This document shows, one piece after another, positions 1-14,619 of a stretch of DNA of 64,000 bases. The stretch comes from Lichenostomus cassidix. Lineage: Eukaryota > Chordata > Aves > Passeriformes > Meliphagidae. A program made the position numbers and the translations under genes. Where the stretch lies: positions 8,059,522 to 8,123,521 of the forward strand of contig CM039211.1 in NCBI GenBank assembly GCA_008360975.2, given 5' to 3'. The notes beneath the pieces are model-generated. The model searched no databases, had not been told where the DNA came from, and worked only from the letters and a program-made list of their open reading frames with translations. Every line of letters begins with the position of its first letter. Position 1 is the first letter of the stretch.

Positions 1-2865
1 CCTGGCTCCTGCCAACAAATGAAACACAGTGGAACTGCCCCAGCTTACAGGCTGTGATTAATTTTGAACTCTGATAAAAATCTGATCATTTCCATGAAAG
101 CAGGCTAAGCTTTTCACCACTTGTAGAAAGGATGTGTATTTTTTATTGATTAAATGCAGAGGGAGTAACTTTATTGATCTGAGTTTACCTTTAAGAACAA
201 CGAGCCTCATTTCCTGTGACTCCATCTCTACAACTGAACCAACTGCTCAGGAAATTATTTCCATTTTTGTCTTCCAGCAGAATGATGTTATCGAGTTAAA
301 GGAAGGCTTCCTGATTTTCCTAGAGAAAACAGTGTCTTTTGGGAATGATCTGCTTACAAGTCTCTCCACAGCAGTCATCAGAGTTGGCTATTGCTTGTGC
401 TTAGCCTTTTTATTCAGAATTTTGCTGCTGTAGGCATATGCACTGAAGTCCAGATACACTGAAGGACATGGGGCTTAATTTTTGTTCCACTCCAGCTGAT
501 CCTTGAAGAGAAGTAAGAATTAGCTGAATTAAGCTAGTAGGCATACAAATGTGGATGGCTCTCTCTCATTCCTTGACAATCATTGAAGAGTAGACTTGGT
601 ATACTAATGAGAGTATAATCTTGAAATTTAAAGATGTTTGTCTTTATGGTTCCTATAAGAAAATTCTGATTCCTGGCTATTTGTCTATTTGCATTTCAAT
701 GTGAAATATTCACCACATTAAAACTAACAAAATTATGCAAGTTTTTTTAAAGAAAGTTGGAATTCATGTGGCAAAAAATATTAATAGTTTCCAGCATGAT
801 GTACAAATCATGATTTTAAATAAAAACAAAGAACTGATATCTTAATATCAAGAATTTCCTGGTTTTTTTTGGTGCTGATCCCTAGGAGATATTGCCAGTT
901 GCCAGGATTGTCTTCAGAAAGGTGTATAAACAGAGTAAAAAATGGCAGGGAACATGGACTGAAATTATCTTAGTGGTGTCTCTGCCATTAATGCAGTGGT
1001 GACTCAGCCTTTGTGAAATGCTAAGTCTATAATCAGCTCTTTGTAGAATTAGCTTATCTGAATCATATGATTCCTATCACAGATGACGTAAGTTATGCTC
1101 CTCACTAAGTCTGTTGTCTGCCCAATACTGATGCAGCATAAAATTATTAGAAGAATAGCTCTGTATCCAAGCTGCTAAGTACATAATACTGCTCTGTGAT
1201 GGGAAAAACTTTCAAATGCACAGTTATCCAGACATACTCCCTATTTCAAGTCCAATATATCAAACAAGTGTGTTTAGAAGAAACTAGGAGAGGGCATTTG
1301 GACCATTGCCTGGGACAGTATCAGAATTCTCCATCTGAGAAACCACAAACAGATTTCTGTTTTAGATGATTTTCAGCAGTTAAGTACATTTACACTCCTA
1401 AAACATATCATCTGAGGGTAAAAGAATCCATCTCATTATCAAGAACCAGCACAAAAGCTTCATAGTGTCAGGCTTCATTTGGTGAAAATGTAAAATTTTT
1501 GTTGTCCTTTAGGGTGAATTGCAGTAAGATGTGGTAGCTTGTCAATATAAAGACATACACTATTTTATTTTAAAAAATAATAAAAAGAACTGCCCTCAGG
1601 CTTTTGTTTTTCTTAGCAGTTTAAAAAAATATATGGAAGAAAGTTATCTGCAAGGAACTGCTGCTTACTTGGGCATCCTGTCAATTGTTTGCGCCATTGT
1701 ACAGCTTGGTGGATAATAGGCATGCAGAGATAGATCACTTATTTTAATAAAATAAGTTCTATTGAGGAAGAGAAGGGAGATATGTAATGTTACCTCCTGC
1801 AAAAAAGATCAGAAATGTCAGTAAAGAAAATTTTAGCATAACTTACCTGATACTCGGAAAACACTCAGTAAAGGACTGTATCTTGCAAAAACAACATTTT
1901 TGTTTTGAGTAAGCTTCCTGCACTTAGCAGTTACATTTTCTCCCTGTGTTCTCCTATGGTGCAATTGTTGGCTCTAGAGTTGTCATTTTCTATAGAGTAA
2001 ATTACATTACACTCCTTTTTTAGCTTTTAAATGGAAAGTGAAATTTTCAAATTGATTGAGGTGCAAATCTGACCTCCTTACAAAAAGAAGTAATTTTCTT
2101 ATTCAGTGTATAAATATTAAAGGGAGGTGCAAGCCCCAGCAGCGCAACATTGAACCTATTATTCCCTTGTCCTGGGATCTCATTTCCAGTTAGTAATCTG
2201 TAAACCCGCTTTTCAGTCCAGTCCTGGTATTTACCTTGACTGAAAAGCTATTATTCTTCACTTGCCTTCTATCACATTTTCACAAGAGAACAAAAGTTAA
2301 TACGATTATCGTAACATACATGTGTACTTCAGATGCTATCATTACGTTTATGTTTTTGTTTTAATGTAATTAGATACATCTCAACTAGCTTGGAAATAAA
2401 TTAATTTTCCTCTTTCCTTTAAAAGGATTGCTCTTTTACCTTACAGTGCCTGTGTCTTATTATACACTGTAGGCAAGTTTGCTTCGAAACTACCAAGTTT
2501 TTAGTTTTCAGAGGCTTGGCTTCTTAGCTGTTAAAGGCTTTGACCCTTGACTGATTCATTTTTCTTGGTTATTTCTCTCATCATTGCTGACTGTGATATT
2601 TTTGAGACCAGAGGCTACATCTTAACATCAAGCATTATGACAAGATATTCTGTGAAACTGACTCTTAATTCAGACATGAGTGGTCATACATTTAATTTCA
2701 CTTTTGCAACTTTTGTCAGTAGCATTAATGCTTTTTTAGCAGTTGGAACAGCTTTTCTGTAAGGCTGGTGCTCTCAATTGTATGCGGTGACAGCTGAATT
2801 CTGGGGTGTTTGTGTAGCTGACTGGAAAGGGTTCTAATAATTCTCACAATTCTAACAAGATTGTT
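1..2865. other. Unique AT-rich DNA, no gene seen
   Basis: Only short chance reading frames are present, none longer than about 100 codons and none resembling a known protein. I recognise no repeat family, RNA gene or exon with convincing splice sites. Reads as intergenic or intronic host DNA. Confidence 0.6.
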
Positions 2866-3067
2866 ATATAAGCTGTGTGGTGTGCTGCACACGCTGGAGG
2901 GAGAGGATGTCACCCAGAGGGACCTTGACAGGCCTGAAAGGAGCCTGTGTGAACCTCATGAAGTGCAAAGTCCTGCACCTGGGTCATTTATGTTAAGATT
3001 TAGGTTTGAAGCTGGAATTCATCTTAAGGGACTTTCCAACCTAAATGAGTCTGTGATTCTATTTGTC
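2866..3067 (+). repeat. CR1 LINE fragment, sense
   Basis: The stretch reads like the 3' part of avian CR1 in sense orientation: an 'agctgtgtggtg' block, a 'ctggaggga' block, 'gggaccttgacaggcc', then 'aacctcatgaag' and 'cctgcacctgggtc'. An internal deletion follows, then the CR1 3' end (ggactttccaacct, then tgtgattctat). The GGGACCTTCCAACC-like end followed by TGATTCTAT is diagnostic of avian CR1. It is truncated at both ends and carries no useful reading frame. Confidence 0.8.
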
Positions 3068-6000
3068 TCTTTTGTCTTAACGTCCAAACTGTATTTGCAC
3101 AGTTGCTTTGCAAGAATTTTTTAAAGTTCTTTTTCCCCTTTCACTTTCATACTTTTTCTGTCCGATTTGGAAAGTTACTTCTCCAGCTCTACACCAACCA
3201 CTAGTTCTAAAATCTCTTTAGGTTTTGGCAAAACTACTGTAGGCTCAGTGTTCTTAGCAAGATTCTGTATTGAGTTTCCAAGTAATTTACATACCACATA
3301 TTTATTAGCTGCAATGCCTGAAAAGCTTCAGGTTGATCTGTGTGTATTTTGGCAATGTATACCAGTTGATTATTTCACCAGACTCTTCATTAGAGTATGG
3401 TTTTGAAGCTTTCAAAGTGGTACAAATATTACAAAAATCCAAATGTCAAATTACTGCCAGAGTCTGTATTTTCCATTTTCACTAATAATATCACACTCTC
3501 ACTTCAAAGTTGTCTTTTTTGTCCAGACCTTTTACTATTTCCTTAGAACACCATGAGAAAACTAGAAATGTTTTGTTTCTAATTTGTGAATATAGAATAT
3601 TCACACATATATCTCTGTATCACAAATATATTTCTGATATATACATATTTAGAGGCAGGAAACTGGCAATTAGTCCATAGTATATTACTTGGGTTTGAAT
3701 TGGGATTTTTGTTTAGATTTCACAAGCTGGCAAAAGATAATTTGTCTGACTCCTTGTCCAGTGCTAAAGCATGAAACAGAATGAATCAAAACAACTACAG
3801 CGTTCCTTTTTGGTCTCACTACTACAGAGAATAATCTCTGGCTGTTAATAAGATCTTCTTCCTTCCTCCTAAGAAAGTTGTTCTTAGCTCAGGCAGCCTT
3901 TTAGAGGATGGGTCCTTATCCAGACCCTTAGAATTTTTATCACTAAATTTTCCATCGCCTTTTGCTGTTCTCCTACAAAGGAAAGCAGCAACAGAGTTGA
4001 AACAGTGACAACCAGCAAGCACATGCTTGAGCTAGAAGGAAATTCAGTCATGAGCAGCACTGCATGCTCCAGAAGGCTGTGATATGGAGAATCAGAACTA
4101 CACCAGCACAGGAGGGCAGATGAGGTTCCAATCTCCATCTTAACCATAGCTCACCTGTTAGTATACCAAATTCACTCTCAAACTTGAGGGGTGAGCATCA
4201 GCTAGAAATCCTTTCATGCTGCTCGAACCAGGCACCCATGTCCGAAGCTAGGATTGCAACCAGCTACAGCTGAGGAGAAATAGTTTCTTAAACTGCCTCT
4301 CAGCTGACTCTGAGTGCTGCTCCTTCTGCTTGCCTCCCTTTCAGCACAAATCCAGACTCGTTAACTTCAAATGAGCAGTGTTTCATGCTATACTGGAGCG
4401 CAACAGCTTTGTTGCTGTTAATCACAGCCCCTGAGCAGTGCACAGGACTGTGTTCTTCCCTCTGTCTCAGACCAAAACACTGTGACTTTAAGCTGAGCTG
4501 CTCATTTCTTCACAGAGACTGAAAGGAAGAGGGAGCACTCACATCCCATTGGGTCTGAGGGATGCCACCTTCTCTGCCTCTTTTCTGACAGAGGAGGCAT
4601 GGAGATGGAGCCACTGCTCCTGCCTAGGATGTGGCAGGTGAGAAGCTGTGTTTGTGAGCTTCAGCCTATATCCATTAGTGATGGAATTCATGGATGACCT
4701 TAAATCAGTGGCTAAAATGTTTGGGTTTTTTTTTTCAACACTACTGCAAAGGATAATAGCGGAGGAGCACTTATGCAATCAGGTCACTATTAGGTGGGAG
4801 GTGGCTGATCCTGCTTTTCCTGTTGAAGATAAAAGTATTATCTTGTTATCTTGAAAAGGACCTCACACCAGCTCCAATTAACCCATCTGGAGATTTACAT
4901 CTACAAAAGAAGAATCCTTGCATAATTTCCTTTACGTTGAAATGGCAGGAATGAGAAGATCAGTCTTGGGACATACACATAACCCTGATAAACTCCAGTA
5001 ATCTGTGCAATATGCTGTCAAATACAGCAGTGCTCTGCTCCTGAGTGTTCTCTGATGTTGCGGTGTTGAAGATCATCGTTTAATTACCTCACAGAACCTC
5101 ATAGTGGGCTGATGAGATCAGGCATATATGCTGTGGATATGTGAAAATATTTGCATTGCAGTATTTTGCAATATTTCAGTCAAAGTAATATTTGAATCAC
5201 AGCGTAGCATCAGAATATTTTCTCATTCCATCTCCTATGATTTTAAGACACCACAAATTTTTCTTCTAAATTCTGCCCTCCTGTGGTCAGATGAAGATCC
5301 TAGTAAGAGAATGAATATTTTTCATGTTTTACCCTCACTCAAAATTTGATGTTTGTCACTTTTACCTTTGTATGTGATGAGTTACCAGGTCTGAAAAGAT
5401 CATGACTGGTGTCTGTAAGCTAAATTAAATAGAGATAGGCATTTCCCACACAATGCACTATAGTGAAAGAGCAAAGACTTGGGAAGAACAGTAGTTTTAG
5501 CTTCCACTTCCACAACTTGTCATGGAGATATTATATTGAAATTCTTACTGTTTCTACATCCTAGAACATAAGGGTATTTGAATGCAAAGTTTACTGCTAC
5601 CAGAAATACTTAGGAACTGTATTGGCAACAGGATAAAGACAAAACACAGAAGCTTTTGTAGTCATATTTTTCCATTGGGGAAATTACTGTGATGACAAAC
5701 TCCAGTGACAGCTGGTGGGGTCTGCTGCACATATTAATTAATAAAATCATGATGACTAGGCAAATAGAAGATTAATATATATCTTTCTGCTTCTGCTTAA
5801 ATGCTAGGCTAGTAGTGTCTGCTGACAAGAGAATATACACTCTGGGCTGACTCAAGCAATTACTGCAGTCCCCCTTCTGTGGCTGCACTTGCTGCAAGTG
5901 TGACAATCACAGCTTCAGAGATGGAACACAAATTGGGGGTCCCTAGGGGCTGCAAGAGGCCATGGAGCACATCGAGTAAAGAGAAGTGTTTGACACCACA

Positions 6001-6173
6001 GCAGAACTATTAGGAGTTACACTAGGTTTTTCTCAGCAGGACTCAGTCTCACAAAGGAGAGTTTTCACACCTGAAGCTTCTAATGAGTGTTTTATCCTGA
6101 GTGAGCTCTGGCTAAATGATCATTTTGGCTTTAGATTGCAAATAGTGATAATAAAATAAAATATTTTGTCAGG
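3068..6173. other. Unique DNA, no gene seen
   Basis: AT-rich sequence with chance reading frames only. No repeat family, RNA gene or coding exon recognised. Confidence 0.55.
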
Positions 6174-6179
6174 TTCATA

Positions 6180-6694
6180 TGTAGTATATGCAATTTTCAG
6201 ATCTCCATGTGGCTTCCTTTGTTTCTCTGCTCTGTATGCTATTGGTTCATTTTGAAATATGCCTCCTGCTGTACCTGAAAACCTATTGGTGTGTACCCTC
6301 TGCCAATTTTCCCTTCCTCCTCCTGGGACTGGCTCTGAGAGGGTTAGTCCCGCCCCATTTCCTTTCCCTTAAAAGCCAGTGTCTCTGTCAGAGAGAGGTC
6401 TTCATCTCTGAGCTGCTAGTCCTATTCCCATCCCTTGCTTTCGTCTCCGCCTCCTTCCCCTGTAACCCTCCTTCCTTACCCCAAATGAACCTCCCTGGCA
6501 GAACAGAGATGGATTCCAGTTTGATTCTTTGTCTTACTTAATTTCCTGCTGAATCTCTGTGGCTACGGGACTCACGCCATGCCGAGCGGACCCCGGGGGC
6601 CGCCCCACCACGAACCTGGTGGAGATACGCTGACCAGAGACCCTGTTCTGGGGGGGAGCCAGCTCGTGCCACCCTCCCGGACCCTGTTACATCA
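6180..6694 (+). mobile_element. Solo LTR, class II (ERVK-like), 6-bp TSD
   Basis: 515 bp beginning TGTAGTATATG and ending TTACATCA. It is flanked by identical 6-bp repeats TTCATA (6174-6179 and 6695-6700), the footprint of a solo LTR left by recombination between two LTRs. Inside are an ATTGG (inverted CCAAT) box near 6241, a CCGCCCC GC box near 6350, a TTAAAAG TATA-like box near 6368 and a C/T-rich R region. The start, the ATTGG box and the R-region block resemble the split LTR at 14620 and the LTR near 56.6 kb, so these belong to one family. The poly(A) hexamer has decayed. A 6-bp duplication suggests an ERVK-type integrase (inference). Confidence 0.82.
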
Positions 6695-6700
6695 TTCATA

Positions 6701-9700
6701 CACTTTTGTCCTTTCTGTCAAATCATTAAACCTGAATTTATGCAAAGTGGGGAAAAATAATAGACCAAATAGAATCATAAAGGCTGCCTACTGGACCTCT
6801 CCCCTACTTTGCATCTTAAACGTGTAGAAAAAGGTCCTATGAAATGCATCTGCAAGAAGCCATGAAGCCCTTAGAATTTTTTAGTAATACATTTTGCAGA
6901 ATGCATAGTCAATGTCTGATGCTCTTTCCCTTAATTACAGTTTATGGTATATTAGTCATTTTCAAGCAAAAATAACCATACACAGAGAATGAGAATTCAT
7001 TCTGAAACTCTTTTGTAGACAAATTTTAAATCAGACTTACAGCTGGCCAATCACTTTCCACTAACAAATAAATGCGCCATTTCTAGCTCAAATCATGTGA
7101 TAAAATACAACAAACTCAGCCTAATATTCCTTAATTAAGGGTCTTAAATTACTGGCATGCTTTTCTCATCTGGTGTGGTTACTTGAACAGAGTGGAGGAA
7201 TTATCTTACCGAGCTGCCAAAATAGCAAACAACATAAAATGTGAATTCCTAAAAATCTATGAGCAGTGTTTTCATATTTGTCTTTTGGCTGTATTGTCAG
7301 AAATTTATTTTCAAGAACAGGCTGCTCCCCATGATAGTGGATTTTTAGATTTTACTACATAACAAAATCTCTCCACTAATATATAAATAGCTAATTCCCT
7401 AATGAGTTCTATGGATAATAGCTAATTAGATGGTTTCCAGACAGACCCAAATGAGGCATTAATAGCCAGGAGATTATCTCTTCTAGCCTTACACAAAACA
7501 AAGGGCAAACCCAGCAGCAGGATTAATACGTGCCCCAAGCAATAAGGGAGCTGCATGATTTGAAAAAGGATTATCATTAGGAAGGAGCAGATAATTAAAT
7601 CCAAAGGGTATCCCAATCTTGATAAAGAGATATTAAAAGTGATAGTTAGAGTTCTTGTGAAAGGACTTCAGTCTATCACTGTTCCAATTGTTTTCTCATA
7701 CCTAGAGATATCTGAGGATTTCTGAGCTGCTGCAAAAGAGAAGAAACAAGCCTTACACAGTTTTTCGGATTTCAGCCATCAGATAGCATGACTAGAGCAT
7801 GTCTCAGAGATAACAGAGGTTCAAATGGGTGCTCAGGTTACTGCCAGTCACCTGTGTCAGCCTCCATACTGTGACTGCTGGGCCACTAGTAACTCAGCTG
7901 AGCATCTGGAGAGAGCTTGCACCACATCTCTTTAGGATGAAGCACCACTTTGTGTTAAAAAACACTATCCTGTTAATGACAGTGCTTCAGGAACATCTGC
8001 ACAAGCATCTCAGATGTCTGACCCTGCAGGTGGAGAGAACAGGTGGAGGCAATATTTTCAGAGTTCTACCAAGATATGCTGTTCTTTCTTTAGAGTCAAA
8101 GCCACGGGTGAGATGGTTTTCTACTTTTCTGAAACCATAACATGGTATCATTCAATGTGCATATGTGAATACAATGCATATTTATAACAAAAAAAAAATT
8201 ATGAAATTCTTGTGATGACAATTTACATCTACTTCCTTGTACGACTAACTTCTACTTCATTAAAAATTGAAAATTCTTATAACTGGGCTAGTAAGATACA
8301 TACTTATATAAATGATTACAGGGGACACAGCTATTCCTTGATGAAATAGTAATCATAGCTGGCATATCATATGAAACCAAAATCAATAGGACTTCATAAT
8401 ATAGATTAAGGAGGAGATTAAATCCCTCTTTATAGTGAGATATAATTTGTTTTATTTTATATTAAAGGTAATTCTGGAGGGTTCACTAATGTTAAAACTA
8501 TCAGAGTCAAACACAGAAAATGCATTGATTAGACATCCTCAGTGTCAGTCAGCTATTAATCAAAATTACCACTCTCTGGCCTGAAAGAAAAAGCAGAAAT
8601 ATTTGTATTTCCACAAAGCTATAAAGGCTCCTCCACACTTAATGCAGAGGAATTAGCAAGTGCTTCTTCTGGCCTTTTCAAATCTCCCACTTCATTTGAT
8701 TATCTCCCCTTCATACCTGGAGGGCATTCCCTGCTGTTAAAATTAGGATCTGAAGTGTTCTGAGAAGAGGAGCCAATGCCTTGCAGTTTCATCTTGAAGC
8801 ATGGTGTGTTTGCTTATTTTGTGAAATAGAATTTAATTATAAGCAATGCTTCGTGCACTTTAGTTAATGGATTTTATGAGTCCTGAATGACCTTTCTGGG
8901 TCTTGCCTGACTTGTGTAGCTTCTACAGGTCACTGCTACATATCAGGGGGAAAAAATGGTTCAGAAAACGATGCTGTTCCAGCTGATCTCTATTAACTTT
9001 TTATCACATATGAGAAAAGAATGGCATTTTTCCCTGAGATCCCTCTGCCCCTTTGTGCTGCCTTGGTAGACTAACATGGATCCTGCAAAGGAGAGCATGG
9101 CTCACATAAGCGGCATGAGCAGACTGGGCTGAGTGGCTGTGATGACAAAATGATGAACCACACACACACCAAGGGCTCTGATGCCAATTGCTTTAATTCC
9201 AGGGATCTGCTTAATGAGATTTTTCATGCATAAAATTAATTTTTGCCCTATTCTGTCAGCTTCCAGCACTAAAGTGTTTACTTACAATTTTGTCAGATTT
9301 TATTTACGTTTGCAATGGAGGGGATCAGAATCTTAATGAATGCCTTCATTGATAATGACAGGAGGCACAAAAGAACTAAGACAACTGCTGAGTCCACTTT
9401 TAGTTATGTTTAGAAATCATGTATGAGATACTACTAATATAAATAAACGGAAATCCATCCAGCCAAAGAAGTCATATTTCCAAGATAAGGGTTTTGAATG
9501 CCATCCAGTCAGCCCCAGCAACATGAAAACAAAACAGTTAACAACCAGCGTCTTTCATTCATTGTGCTAAAAAACTACCTTTCTCGTTCTCTGAAACGGA
9601 CAGTTTTAACCTCAATGTGGCAATGGCAGGTGGCTGTACTGGGTGGTTAAGTCACTTATTCACAAAGCTTTTCAGACTGAAAGAGACCTAAATGCTGCTG

Positions 9701-12700
9701 TAAGCAATTTACTGTAAAGTCTATTCCTCTCCACACTGTGGCTGGCCAGCTGTTTTGTGTTTCCAGCCCAAAGGAACCTTCAATGACAGGCCATGACTTT
9801 TTCATGTAAACCATAAATGCTGAAAGAATAGAAGAACAGGATAGAACGTGTTCATCGACATTAGGAAAAATAATAATGAAGGTTTTTGAGTCCTGTTAAC
9901 TGGCATAAAGTCAGGAAAATAACTTCCCTCTCAATCAAAAAATCCATGGAGCATTGTATATCCACTGAGGTATAAGAGATCCTAAAGACTGGAAAAGAAA
10001 GCAATCTTACATATTTCATAATATTGAGTGTCCTACAGTTCAAGTGCCCTCCTGAAGTTATAAAACCCGATGATATGGAGAGTCTACACACCAGAACAGC
10101 CTCACCAGAGCACACAGCAGCTAAATGATTCTGTGGCCCATAACATGTGTCCCTAATATGGCAAACACATCCATGCTGCCTTGGTCACACAATCAGTGAC
10201 GTGAGGGATCACAAGTTTCAGTCTGGGCTGTGAAAGAAAATGACCACAGGGCACAAAATCCAGCTGTTCCTTGAGACCTTTCCCGTGATTCCCATGCCTT
10301 TGGCTGGAGACAATCTGTCCTACCATCTTCTGTGGCAGCCATACTGTTTATTAGTTTGCCTTCTTGCCCTCAAAAATCTCCTGTTTTTTTAAAAGTAATT
10401 GGTAGGGAAAAAAAATCCCTGAACATATTTGGTATTCTTCCAGACAAGGGTGCCAAAGGACTTTGATCAACTAAATGAATCTTTATTTATTTCAGGCAAA
10501 GGAAAAACACACACTTTGGTTGAATGCCAGATGTCATAACTAGAAAGTTTATTTTGGGATCAGTGGATACAATCTGAGGTGTTTAAGATTAAGTATAGGC
10601 ACATGTTAGGTTTGATCTTTTCCCCTTTTCCCTTCTAGTTGCAATTTTGGTATAATTACTGAGGCAACATGTGAAAAAGTGAAAGCATAAAATGTTTCAA
10701 ATACTTTGAATTAGCAACAGAGAGTGGAGGAGGAGCAGGATCAAATTCTATGTACCTCCACCTGCCCAGCACTGATGTTTCCTCTCCCTCATCTGGTGGT
10801 GATGGAAGATGCCCATGTGAAAGAACATATTATGTCAAACAACAAGGTACACTGAGTACTGCTGTTCATCCTCTTTTTCTCACTCAGGACCCATTGAGTG
10901 CTTGCAGATTTATTCCTGCTGCTCTCACTAGAAGTAGGTGAATACATTTATGAATAAATTTCTCCAGAACTGAGAGACTCTAATACCCAAAAGCATGTAC
11001 AACACCTGCTTTAAAAGGCACATTTAGAGAAAATGACAGTAAATTATTTCCAAAAGTAGCAGATGATTTAAATAGATGGGATTTTCTGTGCTTATCTTTG
11101 TAGTTAGAATTGAAAGGGTAGAAATGAATAATCTAACAAGAATCCTGTTTCTGTGCATGTTCAACAGCCAGTTCCCAGGAAACAAGATTACTTGATAAAC
11201 AGATTCATATGGAATGGTAATTAGGTTTTTGAAGGATCCTAAGGGGATGCCTGCTCATCTTTAGGGTTATGCTGTCTCATGGTGCAAGCCAAGTCAAATT
11301 GTATTGGATTAGTTCAATGATGATGGAAAGATCTAATATCTGCATAAATAAAGTGCTGGTTTTTAAACACCAAATTAAAGGAGTCAGCACTTTACTGACT
11401 ACCAAAATGCAGGAGAAAAAAACCAAAACTCTATATGTTCACTGGACATAGTCTTGGGCTCTCATGAAGACAAATTTTATACGGAGACCTGAAAAATAAG
11501 GGTTGGAATAGTTGTGTTTCTCATAAGGGAAAAATCCTATCCTAATGCACTCCTTCAGCTGCATGAAACATTCCATGGGGCTGCCAGGTAATAAGCATTA
11601 ATCTACTGTGCATTCAGAATAAAACCTGATCATCTGAAGAACAGAATTGTCTGCCCCAATGTGCAAGAAGTAGCACTTCCACACCACTGTATGATATAAA
11701 GTTATTCTTTGATATTTTTCAGCTATTTCACTTCAAACAACAAGCCAGATCTTGGCCAAGGGAACTTTGATCTGTATAAAAGCACTGGTCAGAGCTGTCT
11801 AACCAAAGCCAAACCCATCTCTCAATGACAGACACACCATCAAACATATTGCCTTCTATGGCATGACTTCAGGGCCTTGAGGAGGCTGATGTGATTTGCA
11901 GACAGGATAAAAAAGAATCATGAAAAAAGATAACATCAGAATAACGATGTTTCCAGCTCTGCTCTGAGGAATTTTGTGTGTGTGTGATTCTAATACTGAT
12001 AGATAAAGTTTCCTTAAATAAGACCACCAAAATAGATATGTGAGGTTTCTGAATGTTATTGTGAATATTTTACAAATACAGTGATATTTATTCAGGATAT
12101 ACAACAAAAGACATAGGTCAGACATAGGTCATAAATACATTTTTAGAAAGTGATTTGGAGATAAGATATAATTATATCATCTTCTAACAGTAAGATGGGT
12201 AAGTTGGAATGACATTACCTCCTGGAGAGCCATTTTCTTTTGAAAGACACATCAAGATTTTCCTTGACTGCTGTGCTACACTTGTTCCCGCATTGTTCTT
12301 CAAGAAAATCTCTTTTGTGGGCATATCCTTTCATTCTCATTGGAATTCTCATTTCTAGCAGAGATTATGAAACCTGACGAAATCTTACACTCTTCCATAA
12401 CATATATGGAAGCATAATTACAAGAATAGTGAATGTCTTCTCTTTTCTGTGTTGACAATGCCTGTGGCAGCAGCTTGTATAAATTTTTATTTTATTGATG
12501 TTTTACACCCCTAAAATGAAACAATTCTGTGCAAAAATCACAGCTCTAACTTCATCAGAGCCTAAGAACTTCATGCAGCCAGGAAATCTCATTTTATTTG
12601 GACCAGGCACAAGTCACACACAGAAACCTCTTGCTCAGCTGATCGAGACATACAGAAATATACTCTGCATGTGAAGTTGTTGTTATAAGACAGTAAACAT

Positions 12701-13299
12701 CTTGGGAAACCTCCGGGAATATCTTTCAGGCACAGCTGTGTAACCTTCAGCCCTCACTTTCATGAATTGCTATGTTCTAAATATTAGATCCTCAAACAAA
12801 GACTGAAATTTCTTTTTGGAAATTTCTATATAATTGTTAATGGGCTGATTCACACTACTGGACAACTCATGCTGATCAGCATCAAAGCCAGTTGAAATGT
12901 AGAAAAAATGAAGAATTGGGATTTTGATGCATTTTTTTATGTTTGTGTATGTGAACATACACAGAAGATATGTACCAGCATCTTGAAATCAGATTTAAAG
13001 CAAATCAGGTGCAAAACACCCATTGACATGAACCCACATTAATGTAAGTTTTGGTAGTTAAACATACAGAGACGTATATTCCTAAGTCACAAAAATACAC
13101 ACACTTAATAACCTTTTCTAGCTAAAGAAAATTAATACTAAAAAGTTATTCTAAAATTGAGGTGCTTTCGAAGTTAAGCTTTTTTACATATGCAAGTTAA
13201 ATATTGATAGACCACTATCTCCCATGTGTAGAAAAACCCTTATTTCAGTAGTAACTATTTCTATCTGCATAATGCTCATCTACAGTAGAGGTATTACAG
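6701..13299. other. Unique DNA, no gene seen
   Basis: About 6.6 kb of AT-rich sequence. Contains short A-tracts (about 8190-8200), a short CA run (about 9162) and chance reading frames of up to about 100 codons. I see no recognisable exon, RNA gene or repeat family. Confidence 0.55.
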
Positions 13300-13305
13300 T
13301 CTAGT

Positions 13306-13677
13306 TGTTGGAAAACACAGTTTTCCAGCAAAACTTGTGTTAGTTGAGTAGGCCTGAACAAAGCCTCAGCATAGGCAGGCCTCAGTAAAAATCCTAGTAA
13401 AGTGTCATGATAAGCTAAAACCTGGGAACACAGCCGTGTTTCTAGGCTGTGAGAAAAATATTATGACAAAAGATAGGGAGTCAGAAGTGTTATGAGAAAA
13501 GAATAAGGGATTCATCAGGAAAAACCCTGATTATGTGAGAACAGACTGCAGATACGTGTGTAACTATAATTAGAAACATCTGTAACAGTATATAAGTTTC
13601 TCGTTTGGTGAAATAAAATGGAGCTTGCTTTATATCTCACATTGAGACCGCCGCTCGCTCTCTCTCGCCGATCGTCA
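13306..13677 (+). mobile_element. Solo LTR, class II (ERVK-like), TSD TCTAGT
   Basis: 372 bp starting TGTTGGAAAACAC and ending CGATCGTCA, flanked by perfect 6-bp direct repeats TCTAGT (13300-13305 and 13678-13683). A TATA box (agtatataag, about 13588) lies 24 bp before a poly(A) signal AATAAA (13612-13617), so the LTR is in sense orientation with a very short R. The U5 end is CT/CpG-rich. Boundaries are set by the TG...CA ends plus the TSD. The 6-bp duplication points to a class II (ERVK) integrase. No internal sequence remains. Confidence 0.9.
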
Positions 13678-13683
13678 TCTAGT

Positions 13684-14613
13684 GATGATATCACACATCA
13701 GGAAATCAGGACTCTGAAGTCAGTGACGAGGTGGGAAAACAGCTTTGCCCAATACCCACAATGATTGAATTTCCTGGATTACCTCTATCGAAGAGGTTTT
13801 TAAATTTTCTCACAGTTATCTAAACAGTGTTGCAGCTTATCTGTGGCAGGCTTTTATAAAACAGTAAGCAAAGGAGATGACTGTGCACACTTTCTTCTGT
13901 CTCTAGTACTGCAGGTGGTGAGCAAGAAACTGATGTATAGACATCAAAGATCAGCCTAAGGTGAGCCAGAAGGCAAGCTGGTGCACTGGGCTCAGTGAAA
14001 CTCAGATCTGGAGCAATCAGAGCTAATGAAGAGGTTTTCCAACTGCAAAGACATTGCTGGAGTAACTGAATTAAACTAGGGTGAAGCCAGGCTATATGGG
14101 GAAGACAATGGAAAATCTTACCCCCAGAAATATTAGCTACTGGATCTTATCCTAACAAACAAATCAGTTACATATTACAGTTATTATAAAAAAGAAAATA
14201 AGGATTTAAGGGCACTTTATAACACTGGGATACATGATGTTGGCAAGAAATTTGAGAATTCAAATGGTAAGACTTGGCGTCTTACCACGCACCATGTCTT
14301 GGTGGACTAGATGCACGAGACTGAAATACACTCTCAAGGAATTAAATCGTTATTTTTTCCCTATGATGTTACATTTTTCTACTAATGGGTATGTATGTAT
14401 AAATTTATAGAAAAACATCTAAGAATTTTAATTATATGTAGAATAAACACACCATATTTTCTAACTTTTACTGTATGTCTCAGAATGTGACATTTCAATC
14501 ATGACGTTTGGGCACACATAATAAACATCTCATGTCTCCCTAGCCAGCAACAGAATATATTATTTTAACTTGTGCATGATGTATTGCTACTGTACCGTCT
14601 TTTGCATCCTTAG
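13684..14613. other. Unique DNA between two LTRs
   Basis: AT-rich spacer with no recognisable gene, RNA or repeat. Confidence 0.5.
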
Positions 14614-14619
14614 GAAGGC

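Noticed and set aside
6188..6541. 117-codon frame
   Set aside because: Lies wholly within a solo LTR bounded by a TSD.
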